Shown: positions 52,361-60,002, numbered from the stretch's first letter. The stretch: DNA of 64,000 bases from an uncultured Candidatus Saccharibacteria bacterium (GCA_938033695.1 CALHKE010000011.1:17051-81050); one strand, 5' to 3'. Program-made: numbers and translations. The notes: generated by a model not told the origin, from the sequence alone.

Positions 52361-52906
52361 TTACCAAGCGAACTCTATGCCGCGTTGTCTTGCCCGAATA
52401 AATAACACGACTACAGTAGCCATCATCGTCAAAGCTAAAATATACACATTAAACGCCATTGCAACCAGCATCAAAGCTGGCATTAATGCTAAAAATACCA
52501 GAGAACTTGATGTAAAATTTTCTTTTATATCCTCATTCTTAGTATTTCTAAGATTCTTCTTATACATTAACCATTCGCCGATTGTGTTAATAACCAAAAC
52601 AATAAAGCTGAAATATGCAATCGCTATAAATCCATCAGACTTCTTTAAATAAAAAAATGAAATCCAAGAAGTTAGCTCACAAACGATTCCGTGTATATAT
52701 ATTTGACCTAAGTCAATATTCTTTTTCTTAAGTTCCTCATCTGACATCGACGAATCGTCGAAAAACTTAATCGCTAGAACCATAAAACCTATAGCTGCAA
52801 TCTGCAACCCATAACGATAGCCGTTCAGGCAAAGAAACATAAAGATAATAGGTCCAAAAAACTTTAACCAATAAGTTACAATTTTATTTGTTTCAGTATT
52901 GTGCAT
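52361..52906 (-). CDS. Small polytopic membrane protein, unknown
   Basis: A 181-residue protein with about five membrane spans (around 10-30, 33-48, 78-92, 95-112 and 130-170) and a short charged loop FFDDSSMSDEELKKKN. I do not recognise a family. A GTG two codons upstream is possible, but AAGGAGG lies 5 nt before the ATG at 52906. The promoter TTGCTA/GATAAT (52990-53018) gives a leader of about 77 nt with two hairpins. It is flanked by the twin small RNAs on the opposite strand and by its own terminator. Confidence 0.75.
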   Translation of the reverse strand: MHNTETNKIVTYWLKFFGPIIFMFLCLNGYRYGLQIAAIGFMVLAIKFFDDSSMSDEELKKKNIDLGQIYIHGIVCELTSWISFFYLKKSDGFIAIAYFSFIVLVINTIGEWLMYKKNLRNTKNEDIKENFTSSSLVFLALMPALMLVAMAFNVYILALTMMATVVVLFIRARQRGIEFAW

Positions 52907-52929
52907 ACGCACCTCCTTGTAAAACTACC

Positions 52930-52975
52930 AGGCCACTAGGGCCTCAAATGAAATTTACTGACCAAGGCCAGTAAA
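52930..52975 (-). promoter_or_regulatory. Structured leader of the 52361-52906 gene
   Basis: Two adjacent hairpins in the 5' UTR: TTTACTG...CAGTAAA (52954-52975) and AGGCC-ctagt-GGCCT (52930-52944), just ahead of the AAGGAGG ribosome-binding site. Predicted promoter at 52990-53018 (TTGCTA, 17 bp, GATAAT). Confidence 0.5.
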
Positions 52976-53078
52976 ATAGTAACTTCCATATTATCTCATA
53001 TTTATTAAAAAATAGCAAGCAAAAACCAAACCTCTTATTATTTTAACTAGAAATCATTGTAAAATTTTCACTATGGTG

Positions 53079-53106
53079 TTGATTTTTAATCATTCCCTGA
53101 TACAAT
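53079..53106 (+). promoter_or_regulatory. Promoter of twin RNA 2
   Basis: TTGATT (53079-53084), 16-bp spacer, TACAAT (53101-53106), then 6 nt to the predicted first base at 53113, the same spacing as twin RNA 1. Confidence 0.65.
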
Positions 53107-53112
53107 AAGGCT

Positions 53113-53162
53113 ATATTCGGGGATTTCCCGCACCCTAGTCGCAAGGCTAGGGGAAATTTTTT
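53113..53162 (+). ncRNA. Twin small RNA 2, about 50 nt
   Basis: ATATTCGG, a 7-nt segment and CCGCAC form hairpin 1; CCCTAG-tcgcaag-GCTAGGG then AAATTTTTT form hairpin 2 and terminator. It is a diverged copy of the RNA at 52217-52270, on the same strand 0.9 kb away. No ORF. Confidence 0.65.
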
Positions 53163-53178
53163 ATAAACATCACAAAAA

Positions 53179-53206
53179 ACAAAAACCCCAATCTCACAAT
53201 TGGGGC
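53179..53206 (-). terminator. Terminator of the EEP-family gene
   Basis: CCCCAAT-tgtgag-ATTGGGG followed by TTTTTG on the minus strand. Confidence 0.85.
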
Positions 53207-53232
53207 TCCCTCTTTTTTAAAAATTTAACTGC

Positions 53233-53967
53233 TTATTTTATCTCGATCTCAGCCGAAATTCCTACGTGATCTGAAGCATAACCTTCATGCACCATAAAAT
53301 TTTTCGCTTCCAGCTTATCGTTTGGCATAATATGATCGCATGGCACCTCGCCATTAAATTTCAAACCCGAAAGTGTATTTTTCACCCCATTTTCATACGT
53401 CAAATCACGCAAAAAATCCAATTCTCTCATTGCTGGCGCCTCATGTCTCACATTCAAGTCACCACAAAGCACAAATGGCTTATCTTGATACGGTTGAATA
53501 ATCTCCGCCAAATGCTTAAATGCCTTCACTGTATCCTCGTCCCCGAGTGGCTGCGAACGCCAAAATCCATGATGATTTGCGATCACTACACCGTTTTCTA
53601 GCTCCACAACTTGCACATTTAGATTGTTTGAACACATTTTTTCCAGAATCGTATGTTCCGTATATTCCCCGTTCACAAAAGTGTTCATTGTCGAGCGAAA
53701 CGGAATTCTACTTAAAATCATATTTCCTAGCTCAAAACTTCCGTTCGCTATATCACTACTCCAGTTTGGCGAAAAATAAGCATACGGCATCCCCGTCGCC
53801 TGCTTGATCGCTTCCGCGTCAAAACAAAGCCTTGCTAAATGCACCTGACAATTCTCTGAGCTCATCACCTCCTGCATACAGATTACATCAAAGTTATTAT
53901 TTTCCAAAAAGCGTTTTAATTCCCCCTCCACTTTTCCCATCCATACGTTCAATTGTAAAATTTTCAT
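53233..53967 (-). CDS. Endonuclease/exonuclease/phosphatase-family protein
   Basis: A 244-residue EEP-fold metal-dependent phosphoesterase: MKILQLNVWMGKV, VICMQEVM (metal Glu), VIANHHGFW, FVLCGDLNVRHE (catalytic Asp and Asn) and GYASDHVGISAEI (SDH). Family members cleave DNA, phosphoinositides, sphingomyelin or nucleotides; the substrate is not readable. A longer frame to 54033 exists, but TACAAT at 53974-53979 lies 6 nt before the ATG at 53967, a leaderless start. No signal peptide with this start, so a cytoplasmic role is likely. Confidence 0.88.
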   Translation of the reverse strand: MKILQLNVWMGKVEGELKRFLENNNFDVICMQEVMSSENCQVHLARLCFDAEAIKQATGMPYAYFSPNWSSDIANGSFELGNMILSRIPFRSTMNTFVNGEYTEHTILEKMCSNNLNVQVVELENGVVIANHHGFWRSQPLGDEDTVKAFKHLAEIIQPYQDKPFVLCGDLNVRHEAPAMRELDFLRDLTYENGVKNTLSGLKFNGEVPCDHIMPNDKLEAKNFMVHEGYASDHVGISAEIEIK

Positions 53968-53983
53968 GCTTATATTGTACACC

Positions 53984-54010
53984 AAAAATCCCCTCATCGA
54001 GGGGATTTTA
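53984..54010 (-). terminator. Terminator of the two-gene membrane operon
   Basis: AAAATCCCCTC-gat-GAGGGGATTTTT on the minus strand, overlapping the promoter region of the EEP gene. Confidence 0.8.
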
Positions 54011-54050
54011 AAACTAGTGAAATTATTCAGCACGAGATTCCGAAGTATTT

Positions 54051-54647
54051 TTATTTTTCTTTCTCCTCTTCGGGCTCACATTCTTCCTGTTCTTCATAGA
54101 ATTGGAAGTCGTCATCATCTGAAACTAACGGCCAAACCCCCATTGAAAATAACGTTATGTTTATCGCTATACACACTAAAAGTTCTGCCAAATTTCGACA
54201 AGCCATAATCGTTAATCCCCATAATGGAATTAACATCATCGAAAAAAACCAAACATTCGAAAGACTCTTCCGCATTTGCTCCGAATATTTGTCATGTGTA
54301 AAAACCCAAATAATCAGACAATAACAGAATAAAAATCCTACCATGAAAAATACAATTGTTGGTATTGAGTTTCCACATACATAAAAGACCATGAGCATTA
54401 CCAAAATTCCATAAACAAAATCTGCTAATGACACCCGACCTTCGAGTAGTGTCTCTCCTAGCATCCAAAAATCACATTCCTGTTTCCTGAAAATTGCCTG
54501 CCGAAAATAGTCTATCATTACAACCGCGAACCCTAATATGCTAATACCGACACCTACCTGAGGATCACTCAAACAGATAATCGTCGAAATTAAACATAAC
54601 AGAATTCTCATTAAATTTCTATTGCTAAGTTTAAACAATTGTTTCAT
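54051..54647 (-). CDS. Polytopic membrane protein, unknown (operon gene 2)
   Basis: A 198-residue protein with about five membrane spans and an acidic C-terminal tail (DDDFQFYEEQEECEPEEEKE). Not recognised. The longer start at 54668 contains the GGAGGGGGG ribosome-binding site within it; the ATG at 54647 sits 4-5 nt after that site and is preferred. It follows the 200-aa membrane gene by 34 nt and shares its promoter, so the two are likely made together. Tail composition suggests an ion- or partner-binding cytoplasmic end, a guess. Confidence 0.75.
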   Translation of the reverse strand: MKQLFKLSNRNLMRILLCLISTIICLSDPQVGVGISILGFAVVMIDYFRQAIFRKQECDFWMLGETLLEGRVSLADFVYGILVMLMVFYVCGNSIPTIVFFMVGFLFCYCLIIWVFTHDKYSEQMRKSLSNVWFFSMMLIPLWGLTIMACRNLAELLVCIAINITLFSMGVWPLVSDDDDFQFYEEQEECEPEEEKEK

Positions 54648-54681
54648 TTTCCCCCCTCCATTTTCCACACTGTCTGTGTTT

Positions 54682-55284
54682 TTAGTGGTTTAATGCCCCT
54701 ACACAGGCCAAATAAGTCAAAACCGCAGCCATAATTAACACGTAACTCAAGATCAAATAAATCGCACTTGACAGAATTCGATTCAGTTTCAGAAAACTTT
54801 TCTCAAATTCCGCTGGCCAAAAAATCTGCAGACCATAAAAAGCTGTCGCCAAACTCACCAACATTAGTGCAAAAATCGTCGCCAACTTCTCCGTTCCCGG
54901 AATAAAAATATACACGCTATAGGTTAAAAAAATCCATGCATGCATGTTATTACAGAATTTTCGATTCAAGCTTAGCTCTTCTGACAGGAATTTCACCCAC
55001 TTGTTATTTACCCGCATATATGGGTCTAACCAATACGCATTCACCAGCAGGCTCGGCAAAACCATCACCGGAAGTCCGATCATCAAAATTGCCATCTTAT
55101 AGCCATTTGTCACCGAAAATCCAAAAAATAACACCATTAAACTAATTACCACCTCTAGCAGCATAATTCCGTTTAACACTCTGGTGCGTCGATTTTTCTC
55201 TTGCACCACTGATGCGATTTTTTCGCCTTCAAAGCCATTCACTGCTTCACTTAATTTAATCAATTCCACAAAATTTCCCTCCAT
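54682..55284 (-). CDS. Polytopic membrane protein, unknown (operon gene 1)
   Basis: A 200-residue protein with five to six membrane spans: around 36-55, 60-80, 118-138, 140-157 and 172-196. The first 30 residues are cytoplasmic and charged. Not recognised. AAGGAGG precedes the ATG. It has a consensus promoter at 55440-55468 and a leader of about 150 nt that can fold (see 55315-55407). With the next gene it forms a two-gene unit ended by the terminator at 53984-54010. Confidence 0.75.
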   Translation of the reverse strand: MEGNFVELIKLSEAVNGFEGEKIASVVQEKNRRTRVLNGIMLLEVVISLMVLFFGFSVTNGYKMAILMIGLPVMVLPSLLVNAYWLDPYMRVNNKWVKFLSEELSLNRKFCNNMHAWIFLTYSVYIFIPGTEKLATIFALMLVSLATAFYGLQIFWPAEFEKSFLKLNRILSSAIYLILSYVLIMAAVLTYLACVGALNH

Positions 55285-55314
55285 TTTTCCCTCCTTGTCG
55301 TATCACCGAAGTGA

Positions 55315-55407
55315 CCCAAAAATAGTTTCAATTTTCCAAATTCAATTAAAATTAATTAGGACCTAAGCTTACATAATTTCACCTCATTTCTAAAGAACTA
55401 TTTTGGG
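55315..55407 (-). promoter_or_regulatory. Structured 5' leader of the membrane-protein operon
   Basis: CCCAAAAATAGTT at 55315-55327 can pair with AACTATTTTGGG at 55396-55407 around about 70 nt. The leader also has GGACAA-tt-TTGTCC just 5' of it and TCAC-TTCG-GTGA (UUCG loop) about 30 nt before the start codon. The design would suit a riboswitch or protein-binding leader. Confidence 0.5.
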
Positions 55408-55439
55408 ACAAAATTGTCCAAACACAAAATTACACTTAT

Positions 55440-55468
55440 ATTATAATACAAATATCTCACATTGTCAA
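55440..55468 (-). promoter_or_regulatory. Consensus promoter of the two-gene membrane operon
   Basis: TTGACA (55463-55468), 17-bp spacer, TATAAT (55440-55445). One of the few perfect -35/-10 pairs in the window. Confidence 0.85.
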
Positions 55469-55548
55469 TGTTTCACCCCTGTTATACCTCACCATGGATC
55501 TTCCTTTTTAGTATTCCGCCATGCTTAAATCTCTTCACTCTTACCCTA

Positions 55549-55616
55549 TTTCTCATCCCGCTCAGCTTATTTTTATCCGCCACTTCCTCTTTTCTCATCC
55601 CGCTCAGCTTATTTTT
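55549..55616. repeat. 26-bp direct repeat, period 42
   Basis: The segment beginning TTTCTCATCCCGCTCAGCTT occurs identically at 55549-55574 and 55591-55616, just upstream of the TATAAT of the next gene. Confidence 0.85.
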
Positions 55617-55635
55617 GCGGTATAATATAAGCATT

Positions 55636-56877
55636 ATGGAGCACGAAACACGCAAGAATTTTAATCAATTTCAACAGGAACCAGAACTTCACACCCAAAA
55701 TCGTAATCAAGGCCCTGAAATTCCTCAGTTCCATCGCTCTGCTGCTTATCAAGAACGTCAATTCCAGAGGCACCTTCAATCTGAACTTGATAAAAAACGC
55801 GAAAACGAACCTGCTCTCGATACTATTGTCGAAAGGCTCACTTATCTAGCCGCCATGGCCGCCCCTACCATTGGTCGCGCCGCTCTCCTTGCCATTGGCA
55901 CAGGACTTGCCATGAAGGGTATTTCTATGTTGGCCAACCACCTCTCTAATCAATCCATTGAGCAACACCAAAAAGATATGGAAGAACTCGGCATTCCTCT
56001 CGAGGATGAGGAGGAAGATGATTACGACCGCACCTTCACTGGTTACGAAGATTATATGAATCATCACAATGCTCTTCGTGCCCAAAAAGGTCTCGAACCA
56101 GATTACACCCCAGAAAATGGCCCCGTCGAACTTCAGTCTGAATTCGATTCTCCTGCCGAAGCTCCTCAGACTTCCAACGACACCGAAAATTTCGCATACT
56201 CTATCCAGCTAGATAATGACGCACAGAAATTCACCCCTGATAATAACCTCACTATTCCTGAAGAAAAAATAGCTGACGATTTTACTTCCATAAATACCAA
56301 CGCCACTCCAATTGAACATCGCACCGCTACCACCTTGCAAGACGAAAAACTTACTCATACCGCCGAAAAAACCGTCCTAAAAACGGTTAATTTCCCTGCC
56401 GGCATCGGTCAATTCAAATCCTTTATGGACTACAAGGCTATCACCGACAAAACTACCCCTAATTACAATTTCACCCACGAAAATGCTAATTTTCATGTTG
56501 GTAAATCCGGACTTACCTACTACCAAGATGGCGAAAACACCTATCCGGTCGTCGCAGTTGGTAGTGGCATCTCCGATAGAATCGGCCAACTCATCGAGGT
56601 TACTCTTGATTATCAAGGCCATCCAAACACCTTACGCTGTGTCATTGGCGACCAAAAAGACGACAACGACACCGATCCGACTACTCACACCGTTCATAAA
56701 AATGACCACAGCGTTGTCGAATTTCTCGTCGATTACGACCGACTAAAAGAAGCTAACCCTACCGCCGTTAATATGGGCGATCTCACCTATCTCGATAATT
56801 CCCAGTTCAATCTCAAAGGCAGCGTCGCTAAAGTTCGGGTCCTCGACCAAAATTTCTACTCAAACAAAAATCAATAA
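55636..56877 (+). CDS. Membrane-anchored protein with a DTDPT-motif C-terminal domain
   Basis: A 413-residue protein. Residues 1-60 are Gln/His-rich and polar; a hydrophobic Ala/Gly span (about 73-100, YLAAMAAPTIGRAALLAIGT) may cross the membrane; an acidic linker follows; the last about 140 residues look folded, with RCVIGDQKDDNDTDPTTHTV and SVVEFLVDYDRL. I recall similar C-terminal segments (GD-x-KAD-x-DTDPTN, VVEFIVD) in Firmicutes surface proteins, but no named family. A longer frame opens at 55462, but TATAAT at 55621-55626 lies 9 nt before the ATG at 55636. Confidence 0.78.
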   Translation: MEHETRKNFNQFQQEPELHTQNRNQGPEIPQFHRSAAYQERQFQRHLQSELDKKRENEPALDTIVERLTYLAAMAAPTIGRAALLAIGTGLAMKGISMLANHLSNQSIEQHQKDMEELGIPLEDEEEDDYDRTFTGYEDYMNHHNALRAQKGLEPDYTPENGPVELQSEFDSPAEAPQTSNDTENFAYSIQLDNDAQKFTPDNNLTIPEEKIADDFTSINTNATPIEHRTATTLQDEKLTHTAEKTVLKTVNFPAGIGQFKSFMDYKAITDKTTPNYNFTHENANFHVGKSGLTYYQDGENTYPVVAVGSGISDRIGQLIEVTLDYQGHPNTLRCVIGDQKDDNDTDPTTHTVHKNDHSVVEFLVDYDRLKEANPTAVNMGDLTYLDNSQFNLKGSVAKVRVLDQNFYSNKNQ

Positions 56878-56881
56878 TTAA

Positions 56882-56910
56882 AAAATAAGCCCTCACGGGG
56901 CTTATTTTTA
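56882..56910. terminator. Shared terminator between 55636 gene and rpsA
   Basis: AAATAAGCCC-tcac-GGGGCTTATTTTT; works on both strands for the convergent genes. Confidence 0.85.
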
Positions 56911-56919
56911 GCTTCTGTC

Positions 56920-57987
56920 TTATTTTGCAACAGAGAGTGAGATTTTGCGACCTTCACGATCGATATCTAGAACCTTGAAATTCTTACGTTCATTCAAAGT
57001 AAAGATCTTTTCTGGATCAACGTCGTTACCTTCACCAAGTTCAGAAACGTGAACCAAAGCCTCAACAGCTGGAGAAATCTGAACAAAAGCACCAAATGGG
57101 GTGATACGAGTAACCGTACCTTCCACCTTTGAACCCTTCTTCAAGTTTTCTACCTCTGATAGCCATGGATCAGCCACGAGTTGCTTGATGGAGAGACTGA
57201 GACGTTCCTTATCAATCGCAATAATTTTTGCCTTGATAGTGTCGCCAACCTTAACGTAGTCAGATGGATTATTGACGCGTTCCCAAGAGATTTCTGAGAT
57301 GTGCACCAAACCTTCGATACCTTCTACATTTACGAATACACCGAAGTCTACTACACCGGTTACTACACCTTCGACGGTGTCACCGACATGAAGTTCAGCA
57401 AAACGAGCAGCGAGGCCGTCTTTGACCGCTTCTTTTTCAGAGAAGATAAGCTTATTATCTTTCTTGCTGGCATCAAGAATGCGAACTTTGATTCCCTTAC
57501 CTACGAGAGAATTGAGGCGTTGCAAGATTTCGTCCTTATCAGCAGAACCTACGCGTGGGTAGTGTTCAGCAGAAAGTTGTGAAACTGGCAAGAAACCACG
57601 AATTCCTTCGTATTCCACGAGAAGACCACCACGATTTGCATCAAATGGGGTAACTTCCACGATTTCAGAAGCATCGAGCTTGGCTTGGATTTCATCCCAA
57701 CCCTTATCCTTCACAGCCTTGCGGAGTGAAAGAAGAACCATGCCGTCTTCCATCTCAGAATCGATTACAGAAGCGGTAACTTCTGCACCTTCCTCGAGGT
57801 TACGTGCGAAAGAAGCTTCGCGGCGAGGCACCAAGCCTACACCTTGTGCACCGAGATCAATCAAGATTTCGTGCTTTTTTACTGACAAAACAGTTCCAGA
57901 AACTACGTCTCCAGTTGCTGCTTTTTTAATAGAGTCACCAGCGTTAGCTAGCAATTCATCCATTGTTACTTTTTTGGCATCAGCCAT
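56920..57987 (-). CDS. rpsA: Ribosomal protein bS1, four S1 domains
   Basis: A 355-residue S1 with four S1 RNA-binding domains (about 25-95, 110-185, 195-265 and 280-355), visible as DVVSGTVLSVKKHEILIDLG, GDTVEGVVTGVVDFGVFVNV and GSKVEGTVTRITPFGAFVQI. E. coli S1 has six. It unfolds mRNA leaders at the 30S subunit. Frames open at 58044, but MADAKKVTMDEL at 57987 fits homologues and AGGAAGG lies upstream. Its survival alongside many leaderless messages is of interest. Confidence 0.92.
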   Translation of the reverse strand: MADAKKVTMDELLANAGDSIKKAATGDVVSGTVLSVKKHEILIDLGAQGVGLVPRREASFARNLEEGAEVTASVIDSEMEDGMVLLSLRKAVKDKGWDEIQAKLDASEIVEVTPFDANRGGLLVEYEGIRGFLPVSQLSAEHYPRVGSADKDEILQRLNSLVGKGIKVRILDASKKDNKLIFSEKEAVKDGLAARFAELHVGDTVEGVVTGVVDFGVFVNVEGIEGLVHISEISWERVNNPSDYVKVGDTIKAKIIAIDKERLSLSIKQLVADPWLSEVENLKKGSKVEGTVTRITPFGAFVQISPAVEALVHVSELGEGNDVDPEKIFTLNERKNFKVLDIDREGRKISLSVAK

Positions 57988-58156
57988 TCTTATATTTTTC
58001 CTTCCTTCAGGCCCGTTCAGCTGATTTTCTTCCATAAAAATCACTTGAACGAACCCGAATCTATTCCTTAATATATCAAAATCACCTCTGTTTGTAAAGT
58101 GTTACCCCTCTCCGCTTCTGCTTTATTTTTTCTCCTACCAAGATTACAATAAACTT

Positions 58157-58621
58157 ATGAAAAGCGAGGTTAATCATAAAAAGCAGCAATTTCTCGATTT
58201 TTTGCGCTCCCAGTATCCCGATTATCATTTTCACCTCAAATCCCGTTTCTCTTTTCGTTACCCTAAAATGATCAATCTCGATCAATCCGCTCTCCTTGAC
58301 GACACGCCTTTTGCTGATTTTGCTCTTCAAACCCTCCACGAACTCGGCCACGCCCTTAATGAACACCAAAATTATGACACCGCCATCGATCGCCTTAAAC
58401 TCGAATCCGAAGCCTGGCAAACTGCCAAATCCCTCATCGAAAAACATCAGCATTTTAAAAATATTGAATACTTAAATTATGGCCCCGAATACGCCGAAGC
58501 TCATCTGGATACTTATCGAGACTGGCTACATACTCAATCTCTCTGTAAAAAATGTACTCTCACACGTTTTCAAGATGACCACGGTCACTGGCATTGCCCG
58601 CACTGTGATCACTTATTTTAA
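58157..58621 (+). CDS. HExxH metallopeptidase-like protein with a zinc ribbon
   Basis: A 154-residue soluble protein. HELGHALNEHQNYD (about 62) is an HExxH zinc-metallopeptidase motif, with a Glu in KLESEAWQTAKSL about 22 residues later as a possible third ligand. The C-terminus has a zinc ribbon, CKKC and CPHC. The form recalls ImmA/IrrE- or SprT-like small proteases, but I cannot assign one. TACAAT at 58145-58150 lies 6 nt before the ATG, a leaderless start. It stands alone. Confidence 0.78.
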   Translation: MKSEVNHKKQQFLDFLRSQYPDYHFHLKSRFSFRYPKMINLDQSALLDDTPFADFALQTLHELGHALNEHQNYDTAIDRLKLESEAWQTAKSLIEKHQHFKNIEYLNYGPEYAEAHLDTYRDWLHTQSLCKKCTLTRFQDDHGHWHCPHCDHLF

Positions 58622-58653
58622 ACAATTCCCCGCTAATCAAAGTATCTCCATAC

Positions 58654-58687
58654 AAAAAAATAAATCCGCCGAGGCAGATTTATTTTT
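58654..58687 (-). terminator. Terminator of the KGG gene
   Basis: AAATAAATCtGCC-tcg-GGCgGATTTATTT-like hairpin and a T-run on the minus strand. Confidence 0.75.
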
Positions 58688-58711
58688 CTTAATTCTAGGT
58701 GAATAAATAAA

Positions 58712-58924
58712 TTATTCAGTTACAGTTTTTGCTTTTGCAGGACCGCGTTTTGACAAACGACCACCTTTAGCACCAGCAATTTTTGCAAGAGCAGGGTTAG
58801 CTGCAAAGCCACCGGTACGACCTAAGCGTCCACCTTTTTGACCAATGCGAGCGTAAAACTCCTTACCATATTTTTCGCGATTTGTTGCAGCAGCTTTCAA
58901 ACCACCAGCTTTAGTTCCAGCCAT
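58712..58924 (-). CDS. KGG-repeat (GsiB-like) protein
   Basis: A 70-residue Gly/Lys/Ala-rich protein with two or three KGG-family repeats: GTKAGGLKAAATNREKYG, RIGQKGGRLGRTGG and AGAKGGRLSKRG. GsiB-type proteins are general-stress hydrophilins in other bacteria. AGAAGGAT precedes the ATG, and a consensus promoter lies at 59002-59030, giving a roughly 70-nt leader, so strong expression is expected. Target and action are unknown. Confidence 0.88.
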   Translation of the reverse strand: MAGTKAGGLKAAATNREKYGKEFYARIGQKGGRLGRTGGFAANPALAKIAGAKGGRLSKRGPAKAKTVTE

Positions 58925-59001
58925 TTAAAAATCCTTCTGCCCACCATTTTTTTAATTCTCTTATTTACCTTAAGCCTCCCGCTCAAAGGTTAATGATTAG
59001 C

Positions 59002-59030
59002 ATTATATAATAACAGAAGCATTTTGTCAA
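59002..59030 (-). promoter_or_regulatory. Consensus promoter of the KGG gene
   Basis: TTGACA (59025-59030), 17-bp spacer, TATAAT (59002-59007). Confidence 0.85.
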
Positions 59031-59081
59031 TACGCTAAAGTTAAAAAATATGTCATAATATTTATTCCGCTCACACCGTTC

Positions 59082-59132
59082 ATATTCATCCCATGATATA
59101 CTTCCAAGTCACGATATTCATCTCATGATATA
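59082..59132. repeat. 19-bp direct repeat, period 32
   Basis: ATATTCATCCCATGATATA (59082-59100) and ATATTCATCTCATGATATA (59114-59132), one mismatch. Confidence 0.8.
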
Positions 59133-59202
59133 TCCTCTCTGTAAAACACCCTTAATTACATACATCTCGCCTCTCCGCCTCTTCGAATCCCCTTTGATTT
59201 TA

Positions 59203-59231
59203 TTGACATTTTTTCTGCTTTTTGCTAAAAT
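59203..59231 (+). promoter_or_regulatory. Promoter of tRNA-Ala
   Basis: TTGACA (59203-59208), 17-bp spacer, TAAAAT (59226-59231). Confidence 0.85.
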
Positions 59232-59241
59232 TCTTGCGTAT

Positions 59242-59318
59242 GGGGCAATAGCTCAGCTGATTAGAGCGCTGCCTTTGCAAGGCAGAGGTCCAGGGTTTGA
59301 ATCCCTGTTGCTCCACCA
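59242..59318 (+). tRNA. tRNA-Ala (TGC)
   Basis: Acceptor GGGGCAA/TTGCTCC; D arm GCTC/GAGC; anticodon stem CTGCC/GGCAG with loop TTTGCAA (anticodon TGC); T arm CAGGG/CCCTG; CCA encoded at 59316-59318. Usually this tRNA lies in the 16S-23S spacer; here it is a separate unit. Confidence 0.97.
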
Positions 59319-59362
59319 TACATGGGGTGTTTAGCGTCCCCCCGCTGAACACTCCACCAAAA

Positions 59363-59387
59363 ATACCCCTCGCGGGTCTTTTTTTAT
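59363..59387 (+). terminator. Terminator of tRNA-Ala
   Basis: TACCC-ctcgc-GGGTC followed by TTTTTTT. Confidence 0.75.
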
Positions 59388-59545
59388 GTCTTAATTCTCT
59401 TTGTTTTAATTTTTATAGCAAAAATCATCTATCCCCCCCCCTATCAATCATTCCTCCTAACCACTTATACCTGATTCCTATTTATTTCAAACACAAAATC
59501 CAAACACAAAAAATCGGCTTTACGCCGAATTGATCATTTCTAATT

Positions 59546-59622
59546 TGGTGGGGATATGTGGACTTGAACCACAGACCTCGTCATTATCAGTGACGCGCTC
59601 TAACCAGCTGAGCTATATCCCC
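59546..59622 (-). tRNA. tRNA-Ile (GAT)
   Basis: Acceptor GGGGATA/TATCCCC; D arm GCTC/GAGC; anticodon stem CGTCA/TGACG with loop CTGATAA (anticodon GAT); T arm TGTGG/CCACA; CCA encoded. Convergent with tRNA-Ala, with its own promoter at 59633-59661. Confidence 0.97.
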
Positions 59623-59632
59623 AATACCACTT

Positions 59633-59661
59633 ATTTTACCCCATAAAACTCAAAAATGCAA
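59633..59661 (-). promoter_or_regulatory. Promoter of tRNA-Ile
   Basis: TTGCAT (59656-59661), 17-bp spacer, TAAAAT (59633-59638). Confidence 0.7.
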
Positions 59662-59697
59662 TAAAAATCCCCGTTAATTCTGTTATAATTATTGCAT

Positions 59698-59931
59698 ATG
59701 AATTGGAATTTTAGTTTTACTTGGGTTTTCATCGGCCTCATTATCGTTATTATCGGCGGCATTATGGTTGCTAAGTACCAAGAAATCTCCACTAGTTTCT
59801 TAAGTGGCGTTTCTTCTTATGAACGCGTCAAGTTTTGGGGCCTCATCGCCATTCTTCTCGGACTAATCGTGATGTCGAACCTTCATATTTTTCTTCTCAC
59901 TCTCTTCGTGCAAGCAGTTTTTAAGCGCTAA
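59698..59931 (+). CDS. Small two-span membrane protein
   Basis: A 77-residue protein with two membrane spans (about 7-25 and 47-70) joined by a short polar loop (KYQEISTSFLSGVSSYERVK). Not recognised. A TTG-initiated frame extends two codons upstream, but TATAAT at 59684-59689 lies 8 nt before the ATG at 59698, the leaderless spacing. A terminator follows at 59972. Small integral proteins of this form are frequent in candidate-phyla genomes. Confidence 0.72.
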   Translation: MNWNFSFTWVFIGLIIVIIGGIMVAKYQEISTSFLSGVSSYERVKFWGLIAILLGLIVMSNLHIFLLTLFVQAVFKR

Positions 59932-59971
59932 AATACCTAAAAGCAAAAATCTCACATTTACTGCAACAAAT

Positions 59972-59995
59972 AAACGCCAAAATGGCGTTTTCCTT
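59972..59995 (+). terminator. Terminator of the small membrane-protein gene
   Basis: AAACGCCA-aaa-TGGCGTTTT hairpin. Confidence 0.7.
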
Positions 59996-60002
59996 TTCCA
60001 AT

